Positions 37,816 to 50,200 of a DNA stretch of 64,000 bases are shown piece by piece. Source of the DNA: Anoplopoma fimbria (lineage: Eukaryota; Chordata; Actinopteri; Perciformes; Anoplopomatidae); NCBI RefSeq assembly GCF_027596085.1, contig NC_072449.1, positions 23,143,522-23,207,521 on the forward strand. Direction: 5' to 3'. The notes beneath the pieces are model-generated. The model had not been told where the DNA came from. It saw only the letters and a list, made by a program, of their open reading frames with translations, and searched no databases. Position 1 is the stretch's first letter, and each line of letters opens with the position of its first letter. A program made the translations under genes and the position numbers.

Positions 37816-38400
37816 ATTGTAGCAGAAGAAAACATTCTTTGTAATGAAAGGCCACAAGCTTAAAATGTGCTAGTCTCACAACAATGTTTTTATTGGATGA
37901 TTTCTGTTTGGGGGATTGACATCTGAACAGAGTCATTAAGTGTTTTTCGCCATTTAAGACTATTTTCCTCCTCCATGCACCTTGGAAGTAGGTTCAATTG
38001 TGCCAGAAAATCTTTACTCCACTTTAAGGTTTTTTTTACAGGTAGTTTCCTGTTGTGAACACTAGATGGCAGCATATCCATATAAATAGAGTGTAGTTTA
38101 ACCCAGCCTTAATCTTTTTTTTTAAATTAGAAGAATTTCATGTAGAGTTGCCAAATGAAACTTGTTAAATATAATAAATAAATAAACAGCTAATTAAATA
38201 CAATGTCAATTTGAAACCTAGAATCCAGCTGCTTTCAATCTGAAATGTACACAAGTTTGAGTATAAACAAAACATGTATAAGGATTAAGCTGCATTTTTA
38301 TATTTCAAACACATCAATAAATCCACAGAGTGTAGTGGATGAAGTGTCATATTTGTATCTAGTACAACCAGATGCCATGATTAAAGTGCATGCCTCAGTG
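37816..38400. other. Short intergenic spacer between txndc17 and nxn
   Basis: AT-rich. A minus-strand open frame at 37890-38081 resembles no protein I know. No MED31 sequence, which flanks TXNDC17 in mammals, was recognised here. Confidence 0.6.
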
Positions 38401-38675
38401 GGGGCGCCACCGCTGTTGCAGTCAGAGCGATTTAAGCGGAGCGCATTCCTGCACAGCGCTCACACTGGAGGACGAGCCGCGGTGAGACACACGCACTCAC
38501 GCACCGCACCGCACCGCACCGCACCGCAACGCCTCACAGGGGCTAAGAGCTCACCTAAAACACCTCAGATTGGAGGTGGTGGAGGAAGTGCCGGGTGTCG
38601 CCTGAACACAGCGGTCACATGTGCAGCAGCCTCGGCTGAGGGTAACGCAGTGTGTTCGAGGAGTAGTACGCCGCG
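38401..38675 (+). promoter_or_regulatory. nxn: nxn CpG-rich 5' UTR / proximal promoter
   Basis: Base composition switches sharply from AT-rich to CG-rich about 275 bases before the nxn ATG. The block includes five tandem GCACC pentamers (38501-38525) and many CpG dinucleotides, typical of a vertebrate housekeeping or developmental promoter. The start site cannot be fixed from sequence. Confidence 0.65.
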
Positions 38676-38984
38676 ATGTCGGAGTTTCTGGTGAGTCTGC
38701 TCGGGGAGCGGCTCGTCAACAGCGAGAAAGCCGAGGTGGACGTGCAGTCGCTGGGCGCCAAGCTGTCGCTGGTCGGGCTCTTCTTCGGATGCAGCCTGAA
38801 CGCACCGTGCAAGCAGTTCAACGGCAGCCTGTGCGAGTTTTACAGCAGGTTCAAAAAGGCGTCTGAACACAAGGACAAATTGGAAGTCGTCTTCATCTCG
38901 TCCGATCAGGAACAGAAACACTGGCAGGACTTTTTGCAGGAGATGCCGTGGCCTGCGTTACCTTTCAAAGACAGACACAAAAAG
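38676..38984 (+). CDS. nxn: Nucleoredoxin, coding exon 1 (gene continues beyond window)
   Basis: Nucleoredoxin is a thioredoxin-family oxidoreductase that binds Dishevelled and restrains Wnt/beta-catenin signalling in a redox-dependent way; it also binds Flightless and PP2A. This exon encodes residues 1-103 from ATG in the context gccgcgATGT and ends HKK before donor gtaaga, phase 0. Matches to human: MSEFLVSLLGERLV (MSGFLEELLGEKLV), VDVQSLGAKLSLVGLFFGCS with LNAPC (CSLSAPC), and LEVVFISSDQEQKHWQDF then MPWPALPF (DMPWLALPY). The catalytic WCPPC motif belongs to later exons, none of which I find in this window. The fish exon lacks the Ala/Gly/Pro-rich insert of human exon 1. Same strand as txndc17. 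Confidence 0.96.
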
Positions 38985-41224
38985 GTAAGATGGGCTGTGG
39001 TGATGAAGAGGAACAACGCCGAAATCAGTGCTTGTTCTCCTCGGAGGGTTTACTGTGTTTAGTGGGGAAAAGCCCCTGTTGGCCATGTCTGGTTCCCCTG
39101 TCAGGGCACAGGTGTAAAAGGTTTAATGTGGGTCGTTAAATTAGTTTCCTTACATCATTAACGTCTTTTTAATCAGATTATCTCAAATCTGACTTTAATT
39201 ATATGGACTTCTGTCATTTTAAAGTAAATCTAGTTATTAGAAAAAACACACACACACATATTTCAGAAAATCAAATTTAATAAAGCTGGGGGTTAAATAT
39301 AAAGCCACAGCCAATGTAAAATGAAAAGGATCTGTGAAATGTCAGCATTGTTTGCAGAGACATGAGCAATTTATTGATACATTCTTTTCTTTTTTTTAAA
39401 TAATAATATTTCCCCCTTTTTATAATAACACTTGCAGCTGTGAAGAAACCATTTGTCCTTTTTGTTCCTGACTTGATTTTTTATCAAGATAATCTAAATG
39501 TGGCAGACCAGACATTCCTAACTTATTATCAGGAGAGGAAATGGAAAGAAAAACTTAATATATTTTGGTCTCTCCACTGACCAACATTTCTGTTCAGTGA
39601 ATGGTTGTTGGCACATAATATTTTAGCTGAATGTCTCATAGCACTGATATTTTTGCCTATATCATATTATCAATGTGCCAAGTGACGGTCTTTTATTTTG
39701 GCCATCCATAGCTTTTACTGGTTTCCAGATTATTCTTACAACAGTGCAGTGCTTGGAGGATTTCTAGTTCAGTCCTTTTGATTTGTTCAATGTATTAAGT
39801 ATATTTATATTTGTCTTATTTTTGTGAATCATGAGGCAGCTTAGATTTTATTTCTGTAATATTCATTTTGAAAATGTAGTGTCAATACTACGCTTTACAG
39901 TGGAAATAGACAAAGAAAATATTTTAGTTATCTTATTTTAGGTTGTTGCTATATATTCAAATTGCGTCATTTATTTTCTCATACATTTGACTTTAATCTA
40001 ATATTTTAATGAATCAGTTTTTGAGATGTTATTATATGTATGAAAAATATTGCCAGTTTCTTTTGTTCATAGCTAAAACTGCTCCACAAAAACAGAAAAT
40101 CAGCCACAAACATCTTGTGTATAAATCGTGCAAAATCAATATAGTAGAGGTTTCCTTTACCAGTTAGTAAGGGATATTTGTAGCTGCAGAAACGTGAGGT
40201 CCTTCAGATGATAGGAAGGACTTCCATACTCCATACTACAAACAAAGAATCAATGGTCACATTGTTTTTGCATCTTATCAGCCATGCATTTCGTTGAATG
40301 CTGATTTTGTTTGCAAATTAAAAGGGATTGCTATTGACTCAAAATTGCAAAAAAAAGGCTTGACTATACTTTAAGGAGAAAATATTCCTTTGTCATGTCA
40401 TACAATATGTGTTACAAACCATAGCAGCCTAAAATGTTTAGTAGCCCACATCTTTAACACAGTCTGTATTTTGTTAGAAAGGATGCATGTTTTTACAGGC
40501 TCACCACATTAAGCCAAACCAACCCTAACCGCTCTTTGTGTTGGTGAGGCATGACTTGGACTGCATCATTGTCTTGTAAATTCTTTCAGACTGGCAATGA
40601 TGATTTCCGTTACACCTCATAATGAAGTCCAGGCGTGAAAGAGGCTCAGAGATGACAGGAGAGCCAGGGGCTGTTGTCTTGTTGGCGTCTGGGGCGGAGC
40701 ACATCCATCGCCACAGTGCAGCGTTATTCTGTTTTCTGACTGCTTGAGGAGAATGTCTGTGGCATCAACATAACCATTGTTCACGCTCTTGTTGGTGGTC
40801 TGTTCGCTGCCTCGGCCTTATGAGAATACAGCAGCACAGTTGTGGATCTGTGTTTTGCAGAGGCCTGCAGTTTTGGTCCAGCCTGGGCTTCAGCCAACCT
40901 TTTTCGGCCTATTCTCTCTCAGCGTTGTAACACTGCAGTGGAAATACGTGTGAGCATCAGCAGCTTTAGTACACTATTTTATAAATGTGTGAGGCGTGCA
41001 GAACGGGATGTTGTGCCTTGTTATCCACTAGGTCATGTATGATTTAATGCATGTTGGCATTTCAATTATATTATAATGGTACATGTATGTATGCTGGGAT
41101 CCACGAGTTAATCTATACTGCAGCCTTTCTCCTGTCCAAATGGTTGCTGTTTATCTTTTAATCGTAAATCAGGCAATTGATTTCCTTTTTTTTTCTCTGG
41201 ATATTGTTGGTTTGATTAGTTTTA

Positions 41225-41553
41225 GAGCTGCAACAATAATCAGTCAACAGAAAATTAATTGGCAACTATTTTGATAATCGATTATACGTTTTATTTATAT
41301 TTAAGACCGTAATGCCAAATATGTGCTTTTTGCAGCTCCTTAGATATGATGATTAGATTCATGTCTATGTCATGTATCATAGTGTGGTAATATATTTGGA
41401 TTTTGGACTGTTGCTGGAATAAAACAAGCTATGTGAATATATCAAATCAGGCTGTTGGGAATTTAAAGTGGATATTATTCCCCATTTTCTGACAACAATG
41501 AATCGGCTAATCAAGACATATGAATATAATGAAAATAATTGTCAGTTGCAGCC
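41225..41553. mobile_element. Fish MITE with GAGCTGCAAC...GTTGCAGC ends
   Basis: Ends GAGCTGCAACAATAATCAGT and AATAATTGTCAGTTGCAGCC are inverted, with interior phrases TATTTTGATAATCGATTA and CATTTTCTGACAACAATGAA. Matches an abundant percomorph family. Confidence 0.65.
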
Positions 41554-42058
41554 CAAATTAATTGCCCATTGTGTGGGGATTTATGTGTCTTGGTGCAACA
41601 CAAGGTGGTCAACGAAACTGCACACGTTTTAATGTTTTTTGGGTTATAATAAGACGTGTTTGCTTCAAGTGTGAGATTCATATTTTGTCAAATAAGGAAG
41701 TGTGAAGTCAGCTGGTGATGAGATTGGACAACAGAGTCTCTCCTTTTGGCTCTGAGTAACAGAGGAAGAGAGAGAGAGAGTGAGAGAGAAGAGCTGAGGA
41801 TGTCTTGTCAATATCTGAACGTGAACTTAGCAGTAAGTGAAGTGAAGTGAAGTGCCATCGACAGACCCGATGGGCGAGGGATGTTGACTCATTGGAGGGC
41901 CCTGGTGATGTTGCTGATCTGCAGAGACTAAGTGGCCCTCTCACCTCTCCTCTCGGGCTCTATTTGACTTTGTGTAAGCCGAGCTCATCCCCTGAAGGGT
42001 GCACTTTCTCTTTCAGAGCGTCGCCGCCCACCTGAGAATCTTCAACTGTACTTTTCTT

Positions 42059-42086
42059 CCTCCTCCTCCTCCTCCTCCTCCTCCTC
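42059..42086. repeat. (CTC)n microsatellite
   Basis: Trinucleotide run of about 28 bases in nxn intron 1. Confidence 0.9.
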
Positions 42087-42165
42087 TGCCCTGTACTGAC
42101 TTGGCTATATCTCACTGGAGGCTGTCCTCTGTTTTTTATTCAGGGCCTTCCTGTTGCAGAAAATG

Positions 42166-42206
42166 TGTATTTAATCAAGAGGTGATCATATTCTTGATTA
42201 AATACA
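42166..42206. repeat. Perfect 15-bp hairpin
   Basis: TGTATTTAATCAAGA (42166-42180), loop GGTGATCATAT, then TCTTGATTAAATACA (42192-42206), an exact inverted repeat. Confidence 0.95.
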
Positions 42207-42451
42207 GAGGGGAAGGAAAGTCTGGTGTTGTTAACTTAAAGTCGAGGCCAATCTTTATTTAATCTGTCCGGGAAATGGGCGAAAGCTGTCATGAATTTCT
42301 CTGATGCTCTTGTGACCAACATAAATAGACTTAAAAAGTGCATTTGGTGCCAATGGGTTTTAATTTTGTTTATTTCCTATGTGCGACTCGCATGTTCTGT
42401 TTCTATAAAGGTTACGCTTGGGTCTGTTATAGACTGCTCAATAGAGTGGAA

Positions 42452-42660
<209 letters not shown>

Positions 42661-43578
42661 CTGTTTTATTAAAAAAAAATGTCATTCTGAAGGTGGTGTC
42701 ACTCTTAAAGCCAGACTGACCACAAATTGAGAACATTGTTTCTGAACCGCTTAGAGGATATCCACTAGTATTTGTCTTGGGGAATCCTCGAATAGCATGT
42801 TCTCAGCAAGTGGACGTCTGCTTGTTGTCCGGGGTCGGCCAGCTGTCTGGCAGTCTTGGCTTGCTGGCAATGCCTTACATGGACTTGTGCAGCAGGAGGG
42901 AGAGTGTTCTATGTAAATCAATTAAAGCCTTGGCCAACGCGATGTGAAAAACCCAACTTGACCAAAGCGGGGAGAACAAGCTTAGACGCTGCTAGAGCTG
43001 CAGAGTCGGATGGGGGGGAGGATCACATCGCGGTTTAAAGAAAGGCCTCTTGTTCACTTCGTCCTGGTCGGCGGTTCTGCTCAGTAGCCGGCCCTCAGAG
43101 GCAGGACGGCTGCTAGCTCGGCCCACAGCCGGGGGCTAAGGGTGCAGGGGGTTTTAGAGAGGGGCTGAGGATGTCTTTCATCAATATGTCACTGATCTGC
43201 AGAAATCTGCAGTGCACCCGGCCCATTATAGCTCCTTGCACTGTGGAGAAGGGGGAACCCGACTGTTTTATCTGCAGGTGGGAATTTCCTCTTCTTGATC
43301 TGTCCATGTTGCTTTTGGTTTCTGTGGGCTTGTACTGTTAGATGTTTTCATCTTTCCCTCGCACAGTGTGGGTTAATAACGTCAACAGAATGTGACATTT
43401 TTGAGGTTTCTGTGATGTGGAACATCTGTAATTGAGAGCTTTAGAAATGTAATTGTAGGATTCGGAGAGGATGTATTCGTCACCAGTTTCTGCTCAGCAT
43501 GCCTGTGCTACAGCTCATGGGAACAGACGTCAGCGAGATATCAAACTGAGGTCTTTAAGATCACCAGGTTGGAAGTCA

Positions 43579-43883
43579 AGGTGTTTCATCACGATACGAT
43601 ATCAATATTTGTTTATTACAAAATCTGCAATGATACAATTTTGATTAAATTCAGGGGCCTACAATCATTTGCCCATTTAACACACTCAGTTTACATGTTT
43701 ATATGATTTGGCAATTGTATTACTGGGCTCCGTAAGAAGGAGGTAATGCAGACGTGCAATATATATTTTTAAATAAAGGCATATCTTGATAATGGGTATC
43801 GATGTTTTCTCTTTACATTGATGATATTGGATCTTTGATCATTGAATCGATAGATTGATCCAGATCGATGGATTGTTACACAG
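43579..43883. mobile_element. Degenerate MITE with ATCGAT-rich ends
   Basis: The left end GGTGTTTCATCACGATACGA and right end AATCGATAGATTGATCCAGA then TCGATGGATTGTTACAC resemble the termini of a common fish non-autonomous DNA element. Diverged. Confidence 0.45.
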
Positions 43884-46627
43884 TAGGCAGGTAGCAGTAG
43901 GTCTAACCATAATTCACAGACGTTAGGAAGTCAAATGAATAAATCATTGTAAAATACTAGCAGAATGCATTAGAACCAAAAACTGTAACTTCCCATTGGG
44001 AAGGTTAACTAAGGATGATGTAGGCGGATGCAGCAAGCATACATTGGACACAAACATACAGTAGATGGAGCGGTCTAACATGGCCTTCTCCTCCACATAA
44101 AGCTAAGGAAAGTAAGATAATCCTTACTTCAAGATATTTGACCCTGGCAGATAAGATGACCAATGAAAAAGAACACTTTACTTAAAGTTTCATGTTGTTT
44201 AATTACTTTAGTGATTAGTAACCCTTACTAAGTAAAGTAAAGTAAAGTAATCGGTGCTTAATTATGTTTAGTAACTGACATTTACAATATCTTTTTCATA
44301 ACATGAACAAAGATTATTGATCTATTTCATTTTCAAGTTTCTAATTGCCAAACATGTGTTTTCTGGTTTAATGTGCAATATGGCGGTTCATGACACCAAT
44401 AAGGGCCTTTTTACTTCCCACAGCATGGCTCAGGTCAACACTACATAGACGCCTTATATTTAGGCAAAGGAAGTTCTGTTTGTTGGCATAATACCTGTAA
44501 CTAGATAATACCTCTAACTGTTCAAATTACGTATTATGATGTCTTCAATTCAAAGCAAAAAAAGTACAGGAAGTGCTACAGACGTTCATCAGGCATTTAT
44601 TTGATAAGGATTTATTTTGCATCGCAGCATTTTGCGCTTCAGGTATGATCATGTATGATCATGTATGTGTGTTGTTTTACTGGTCGTTAAATAAGGATTA
44701 CTTCAGCACCAGTGTATCAGCCTTGGACAACAAATGGATAATAAAAACATATGTAGTATTGAAATTTAAATACCATGGCTTTTGGACTACTACTTATACA
44801 TTTTATTGGGTTTTGTGTAAGCTGACCTTGTAGAAACCGTTACCCTGACTCTGGCTGGAAGTGTGCATGCCTGGCTGCAGTGCTGTAGTTTAACGTGCCT
44901 CCATTGTCCTGCAGCTGTGAGGCCTTGTTGCTGTGCGCCATGTTTGACAAGAGCTTATGTAAAGAATGTGGGCAGACACCTGCTCCACTAGAGCCGTTCA
45001 GGGCCGGAGGGCATGGAAACGGTGTGGGTTTGTGAGAGCTCAGGATACTTGGCAATGCCAACTGTTACATCTCACACCACCAAGCTTGTGTTACGGTCTC
45101 CATTCACCGCCCATTGTGTCCTCTTTACTTTGAGATCTGTAATATTATGAGAGGCCACAATAGAGATCTCATCAGAGGTGAAGTTCGGAGACTCAAGTTA
45201 CCCAAGTGAGAGTTTAGGGAACAGTCGCACTGTGTGTCTCGTAAAAAAACATTCCCTGTTGCAATTTAATCTGTTTTTACTTCTGTTATCTACATGTCAA
45301 CGCACAATAGCTGTAAGGCTTCGACCTCCGTCTGCGGACCCCTGAAACGATACTCTGGGATTGAGTTTTACTCTTTGTCTCCGTGTTCTCCAGCTGGACT
45401 GTGTGGTTTCAGTCCGGAACTTTCCAAAGTGGAGTTAAGTTAAAGCTAATGGACATGGCTAATATGTTCACCGCAGTGTCTGCAGTAGCTCTCGATGAGA
45501 ACCGCAGATGATTCCTCCGCTTGCGGACATTACCCCAAACTAGCCCATTTGACACATACTTGCCGGTCAAATCATCCAAACCAGCGTAGCATAAAGTTCA
45601 ACATGCGATCACTTGATATTCATTTTGGACTCTACTGATGACAGGAAAGCAGCTCAGACCAAGCTTCTTTCCATGGAAATAAGCAGATGGTTGATACTTA
45701 AATCCATAAATCCACCATCATCTGCTATGTGTTTCTTTCTTTTTTTAAATGCTACTGCGGCCGTATCCGGTTTGTTTCGTCCTTTTTTCTCTGAGCTTAG
45801 AACCCGTCATGGACGGGTTGTTGTGCCTGGACCCTCCCCCACTCAATCCTTCGGTCTCTAATTGCCCCATACCGCAGCTCAGCAGCCCCTTCCAACATAA
45901 TAACAGCATAGCCGCCCCAGGGGCATCCTGCCATCCAGAGCTGTCCTTCCCCTTCCTTTTGTTATGTCTCCTAGATTGAATGTTGGCTCTTTGTGATTGC
46001 CCAGTTTCCCCCTCATCATCACCACTGATCACATTTCTTAAGCTTAATAATAAAGACTCAATGATGGATGAATGCATTAGTCGGTCTACACTCACTGCAA
46101 ATGTTCATCTCTATCTCTGACACTCGATGAATCCCATCTCCTTCAGGATATCAGGATGCGCTATCAGTGAGTGGCAGTGTTGATTTGATGTAAATTTATT
46201 CATTGTATGAACATTTCTGGCGTGACAAGTTTCCCTTGGACGATAACCCTTTCCCTTCCATGTGACCACCACCCCGCTCCCAGGAAGCACTGTTGTGTAC
46301 ATGCAAGCTGTGAATCTCTCTCCCCCCCCTTCACTGGGGTGTTTTCATCCGAGTGTAAGTGCTCCTGCAGCTTCTGCTCCTGTCTGAAAGAAAGCTTGCC
46401 ATACAAAGAGACCCACCGTCTCAGCGTGTAGCATGGCACACTGGCACCAGCCCCGCTGTCTTGCCTACAGTGTATCTGGTGCTTGTAGCGAAGGGATTTT
46501 TATCTAGCAACTGACAAGCAGGAAACAGGTAGCTTGATTTATTGAGAGCAAAGCTGTTTTGTGTTCTGCTGCCTTAATAATAGCATATCGCTGTCGTACC
46601 GTGCTTGATTACACCTAATTTATGTAC

Positions 46628-47254
46628 ATTGGCGATTCCCAACCACTAACCCAGATTGTACCTCTCCAGTTGTGGAAATACAGGGAAGTAGCTTATATAA
46701 TTACAAATAAAAGATACATCGACATATTTATGTTTTGGAGGGAAAGAAGCATCCCGTTTGGATGACTGGTGTGATGAAAGCACTTGATAAACTGTTGAAA
46801 TAGTTTGCTAAAATGCACTGTATATACACTTGAAATAGTTAGCTAAAAGCAATTAATATATAGCTGAAATAGTTAGCTAAAAATAATGAATAAATAGCTT
46901 GAAAAGTTGGCTAAAAGTACTGAATGAACAGCTGAAATAGTTAGCTAAAAGTAATGAATATATAGGTGAAATAGTTTGCTAAACGTAATGAATAAATAGC
47001 TGTAAAAGTTAGCTAAAAGTAGTGAATAAACAGCAAAAATAGTTAGCAAAAATGTGCAGCTTCTGCTGCTCTGTGTAGCAGGAATGCAAACTTGACCAAA
47101 CCCTTGAACTAAATACAACTGTATGAAAATAATTACACTATTTAATGTATTATTGTAACACTTTTCTGCAGTGTGACTGAACATCCACTTTGAAATTGAA
47201 ATAAATTGGATTGAACCGGGGGAATATCATACAAGATAGTTTGGGAACCACTGG
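46628..47254. mobile_element. hAT-like non-autonomous element containing a minisatellite
   Basis: Inverted ends built on GATTCCCAACCAC (left) and GTTTGGGAACCACTGG (right), as in many fish hAT-type MITEs. The interior carries the tandem array listed separately and then a unique part (TGCTCTGTGTAGCAGGAATG). Confidence 0.55.
46787..47056. repeat. Minisatellite, unit about 34-37 bp
   Basis: About seven diverged copies of a unit like AGCTGAAATAGTTAGCTAAA followed by AGTAATGAATAAAT. Confidence 0.85.
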
Positions 47255-50200
47255 TATTAACTGCTGTGCTGTGCTGTGCTGTGATGTGAGGGTAGAACCA
47301 GTGGCTGTGTACATAGATAAAGACAGAGGAAAACAAGGTGTTAGTCACTCCTCCAAGCTAAGAGAGTATATCTATGGAGAAAAATATTCTGCTCTGCTCT
47401 GATGGACTTTGTGGGAAGCCCACATCTACTAGTATTTAACAAGATAGATTCAATGTGGGCAATTCAGTGTATCTTATTTATTGTCTGCCACTGTGATCAC
47501 ATCATGGGATTTTAACTTTGTGGATCAATTTGTGAGACAACTTTATGTGATTATCCAAAAACCTAAACATTTATTACAGTATACTTTATTAGGGTGAAGA
47601 TCATCTGGCTTTTATCTAGTTGTTTTTTCAAACCATCCTAAGCCTTTATAATAAGCAAGACTGTTGAAAACAAAAGTTGTAAAAATGGCATGAGTAGATG
47701 GGGATGAAGAGAGTTGTGAAGCTATGGTATTTTCAGTATCGGACTACAATGGTCAAGGAAGTAAACAAGCATATTTCCCAAAATGATGGGCTATTCCTAT
47801 TATAAAGTATTGACAGTTATACTGGATTGTATTTGCAACATGCCAAGTCTCGTCAGTCACATCCTAGGACAACCTGTCAGCATGCACATGCACATGCACT
47901 CACACACTCGCCAACCGCAGTCACTCAGCAACGGCAGACTGAAGGTGTTCACTGAGAACCAGAGGAAACTGAACAATATTAAAATCCAGAAATAGCACTG
48001 TGTCGAAGCTTTTTTGACAGCTCAAAGAAACTTGCACCCAGACCCCACTGGGAGATCAGGCCAAGTCACTTATTCTTAGTTTGAACTTGCCTTTTCATAT
48101 ATACCCTTTTTTACAGTTTCAAGGAGTAAATGTAAACGCATAATTTTACGTAATTCAGATCAGTTGGTTCTAACTGTTGCTTGATCGTCACTTTGCTCCT
48201 AGGCAGATGCTACATTTACAGTAAGCTGTTAATCTCTTACCGGACAGCGAGCCAGCTGAGGATATATCATGTCGGAAAGGTCACAGACCGCTTTCATAAT
48301 ATCCAAGTAGCTCTCAGTTTTCATGGCTTAGCATGGTAGCAAGTTAAGAGTTTTAACAGTTGCTGAAAGAAAGCATCCTCAAAAATACTTTTTGTTGGAG
48401 CTCAGCAACTCGACGAGACTTGAGCTGTGTAGCTAATTTAAATGCTTTCCTTGCTAAATTGGCATGTTGCGTTAAGTAAAAGTAGAGAAAAATTGAGTGG
48501 AGTCTGGCTGAAGCAGATCTCGTGGCCTGTAGTTTGCTCATTATATTTTATAATAACCTGAGTCACTTGGAATCATTTCCAGGCGCACCCGTCCGCTGCT
48601 CCTCAAGGAAATTGCACACAAACAACCATTCCTGATTTTGCATCATTTAACATATATTTTTTGATTATTAATTCACTGAGTTTACCGCAGCTCTGTTATT
48701 TGACACCAATGCAACAATATGCTCTCCACATAATTGCACATTATATCTACTTGGACAAATGGATATGTCGATATTCCCAGTTGGTATCTGTCATGGCGTG
48801 TGTGTGCACGCCTGAGTCGTGATTCTTTAGAATACATTTGTGAGCTGTTACTCAAGGTCACTGGTGGGCACGCTAATCTGGAAAACAAATTATGGTGCTG
48901 CAATGCTGCCAATAAATTGATTCATGCTGTTGTATATTAAGTAACATTACATTAACAATATGAAGCAGACTTATTTGTTAGCTGGCTACAAAATATTTAC
49001 CAGCACTAAAAGCCTGTAGCGAATTACAATGATAATAGGTGCAGACATATGTCTGTTACTCTATGTAATAATTAATGCTTTCAGTGTTGGCAATTCAATT
49101 ATTTGTAGATTTCATATGTGATTACAGCATCCTTTTAAATATTTTGAAAATATAAGGGGTTTTTTTGTATTAAAAATGAAGCCACCCTCTAGTGCAAAAG
49201 ACAACAATATATATTTTTTTATGCTACTTCTGGGGTTACTATGTTTGTAAATTTCCCAATTCTACAAATATTATCTTCAACAGTAAACGTTCTGGCATCT
49301 GTGAAGTGAACGCCTCTCAATGAGGAGATGGAAACATTGTTTGAATACTTAAATCTGTAGAACTGTAGAGTTACCTGCATAATTCATTATTTAAGACTAA
49401 AATAAAAATATATATATTTGAGCAGTGCCACAAGCTGGAAACATTGTCATAATGATGAGGTGAACATAGCAAACTATTATGTATTTACACATCCACAACA
49501 CATGGAGCCAAGGGTCATACTTTTTTTTCCTGTTTTGTTCTCCATCATTTTCTCTTTAGTGGTAAATGCTCCACTGTGTTCACCAGCTAGTTGCTGACTT
49601 TGTGTATCACTTGGTGCTCGGCAGGTATTGTCGGCCTTTCAATTCTCCAATAACACTGATAAGAGCCGTGGGAGTGAAACAAAAAAGGTTAAGATAAAAA
49701 TGTCATAGGCTCGAAAGCTCTGTGCTGGGGAGTAACTGCAGAGTTGAGTCATCTACGGGTTTGTCATTTTAACTGGTCCCCTTCACATAACACATCGTCA
49801 ATGGATCCATGCGATCCATGTTTGTAGGCAAATATGGATTAGTGATTGTTTTTAAATACCTACTATACTTTGAGGTTGTGTTATAAAATCTGCTCGAGAC
49901 AGTAGTTCTACAGAATATAGCAAGTGTTGAAGTCCAGCTTGTTTGTTCGCTTCGGCAAGTAAAGTAAACAAGCACAGAACTTGACCTTGCTGCTGAGAAA
50001 CACACAGAGTCTGTGTAACATACCAGAGCAACAGGCCAGATGATTCACTGAACGTAATCCATAACGAGTTATTGGCAATGTTGCTGGCTGTAACAAGCAA
50101 AATACTGAGAGGGAAGACTCGATGAAAGGCTGGGTGATACTAGGCATGACAGGAAGCAAGGGGAGGTGCTGATTATCGTGAGTGAGAGAGACTCTCGTTG

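Noticed and set aside
37890..38081. Possible med31 or other gene on the minus strand between txndc17 and nxn
   Set aside because: The translated frame has none of the MED31 sequence (no YLNFLAQRG or similar). No other identity was found.
38245..38694. 149-codon plus-strand frame overlapping the nxn start
   Set aside because: It lies in another frame, crosses the GCACC repeat and promoter, and resembles no protein. The nxn frame from 38676 is clearly the real one.
38565..38921. 118-codon minus-strand frame over nxn exon 1
   Set aside because: Antisense shadow of a GC-rich coding exon, with no similarity of its own.
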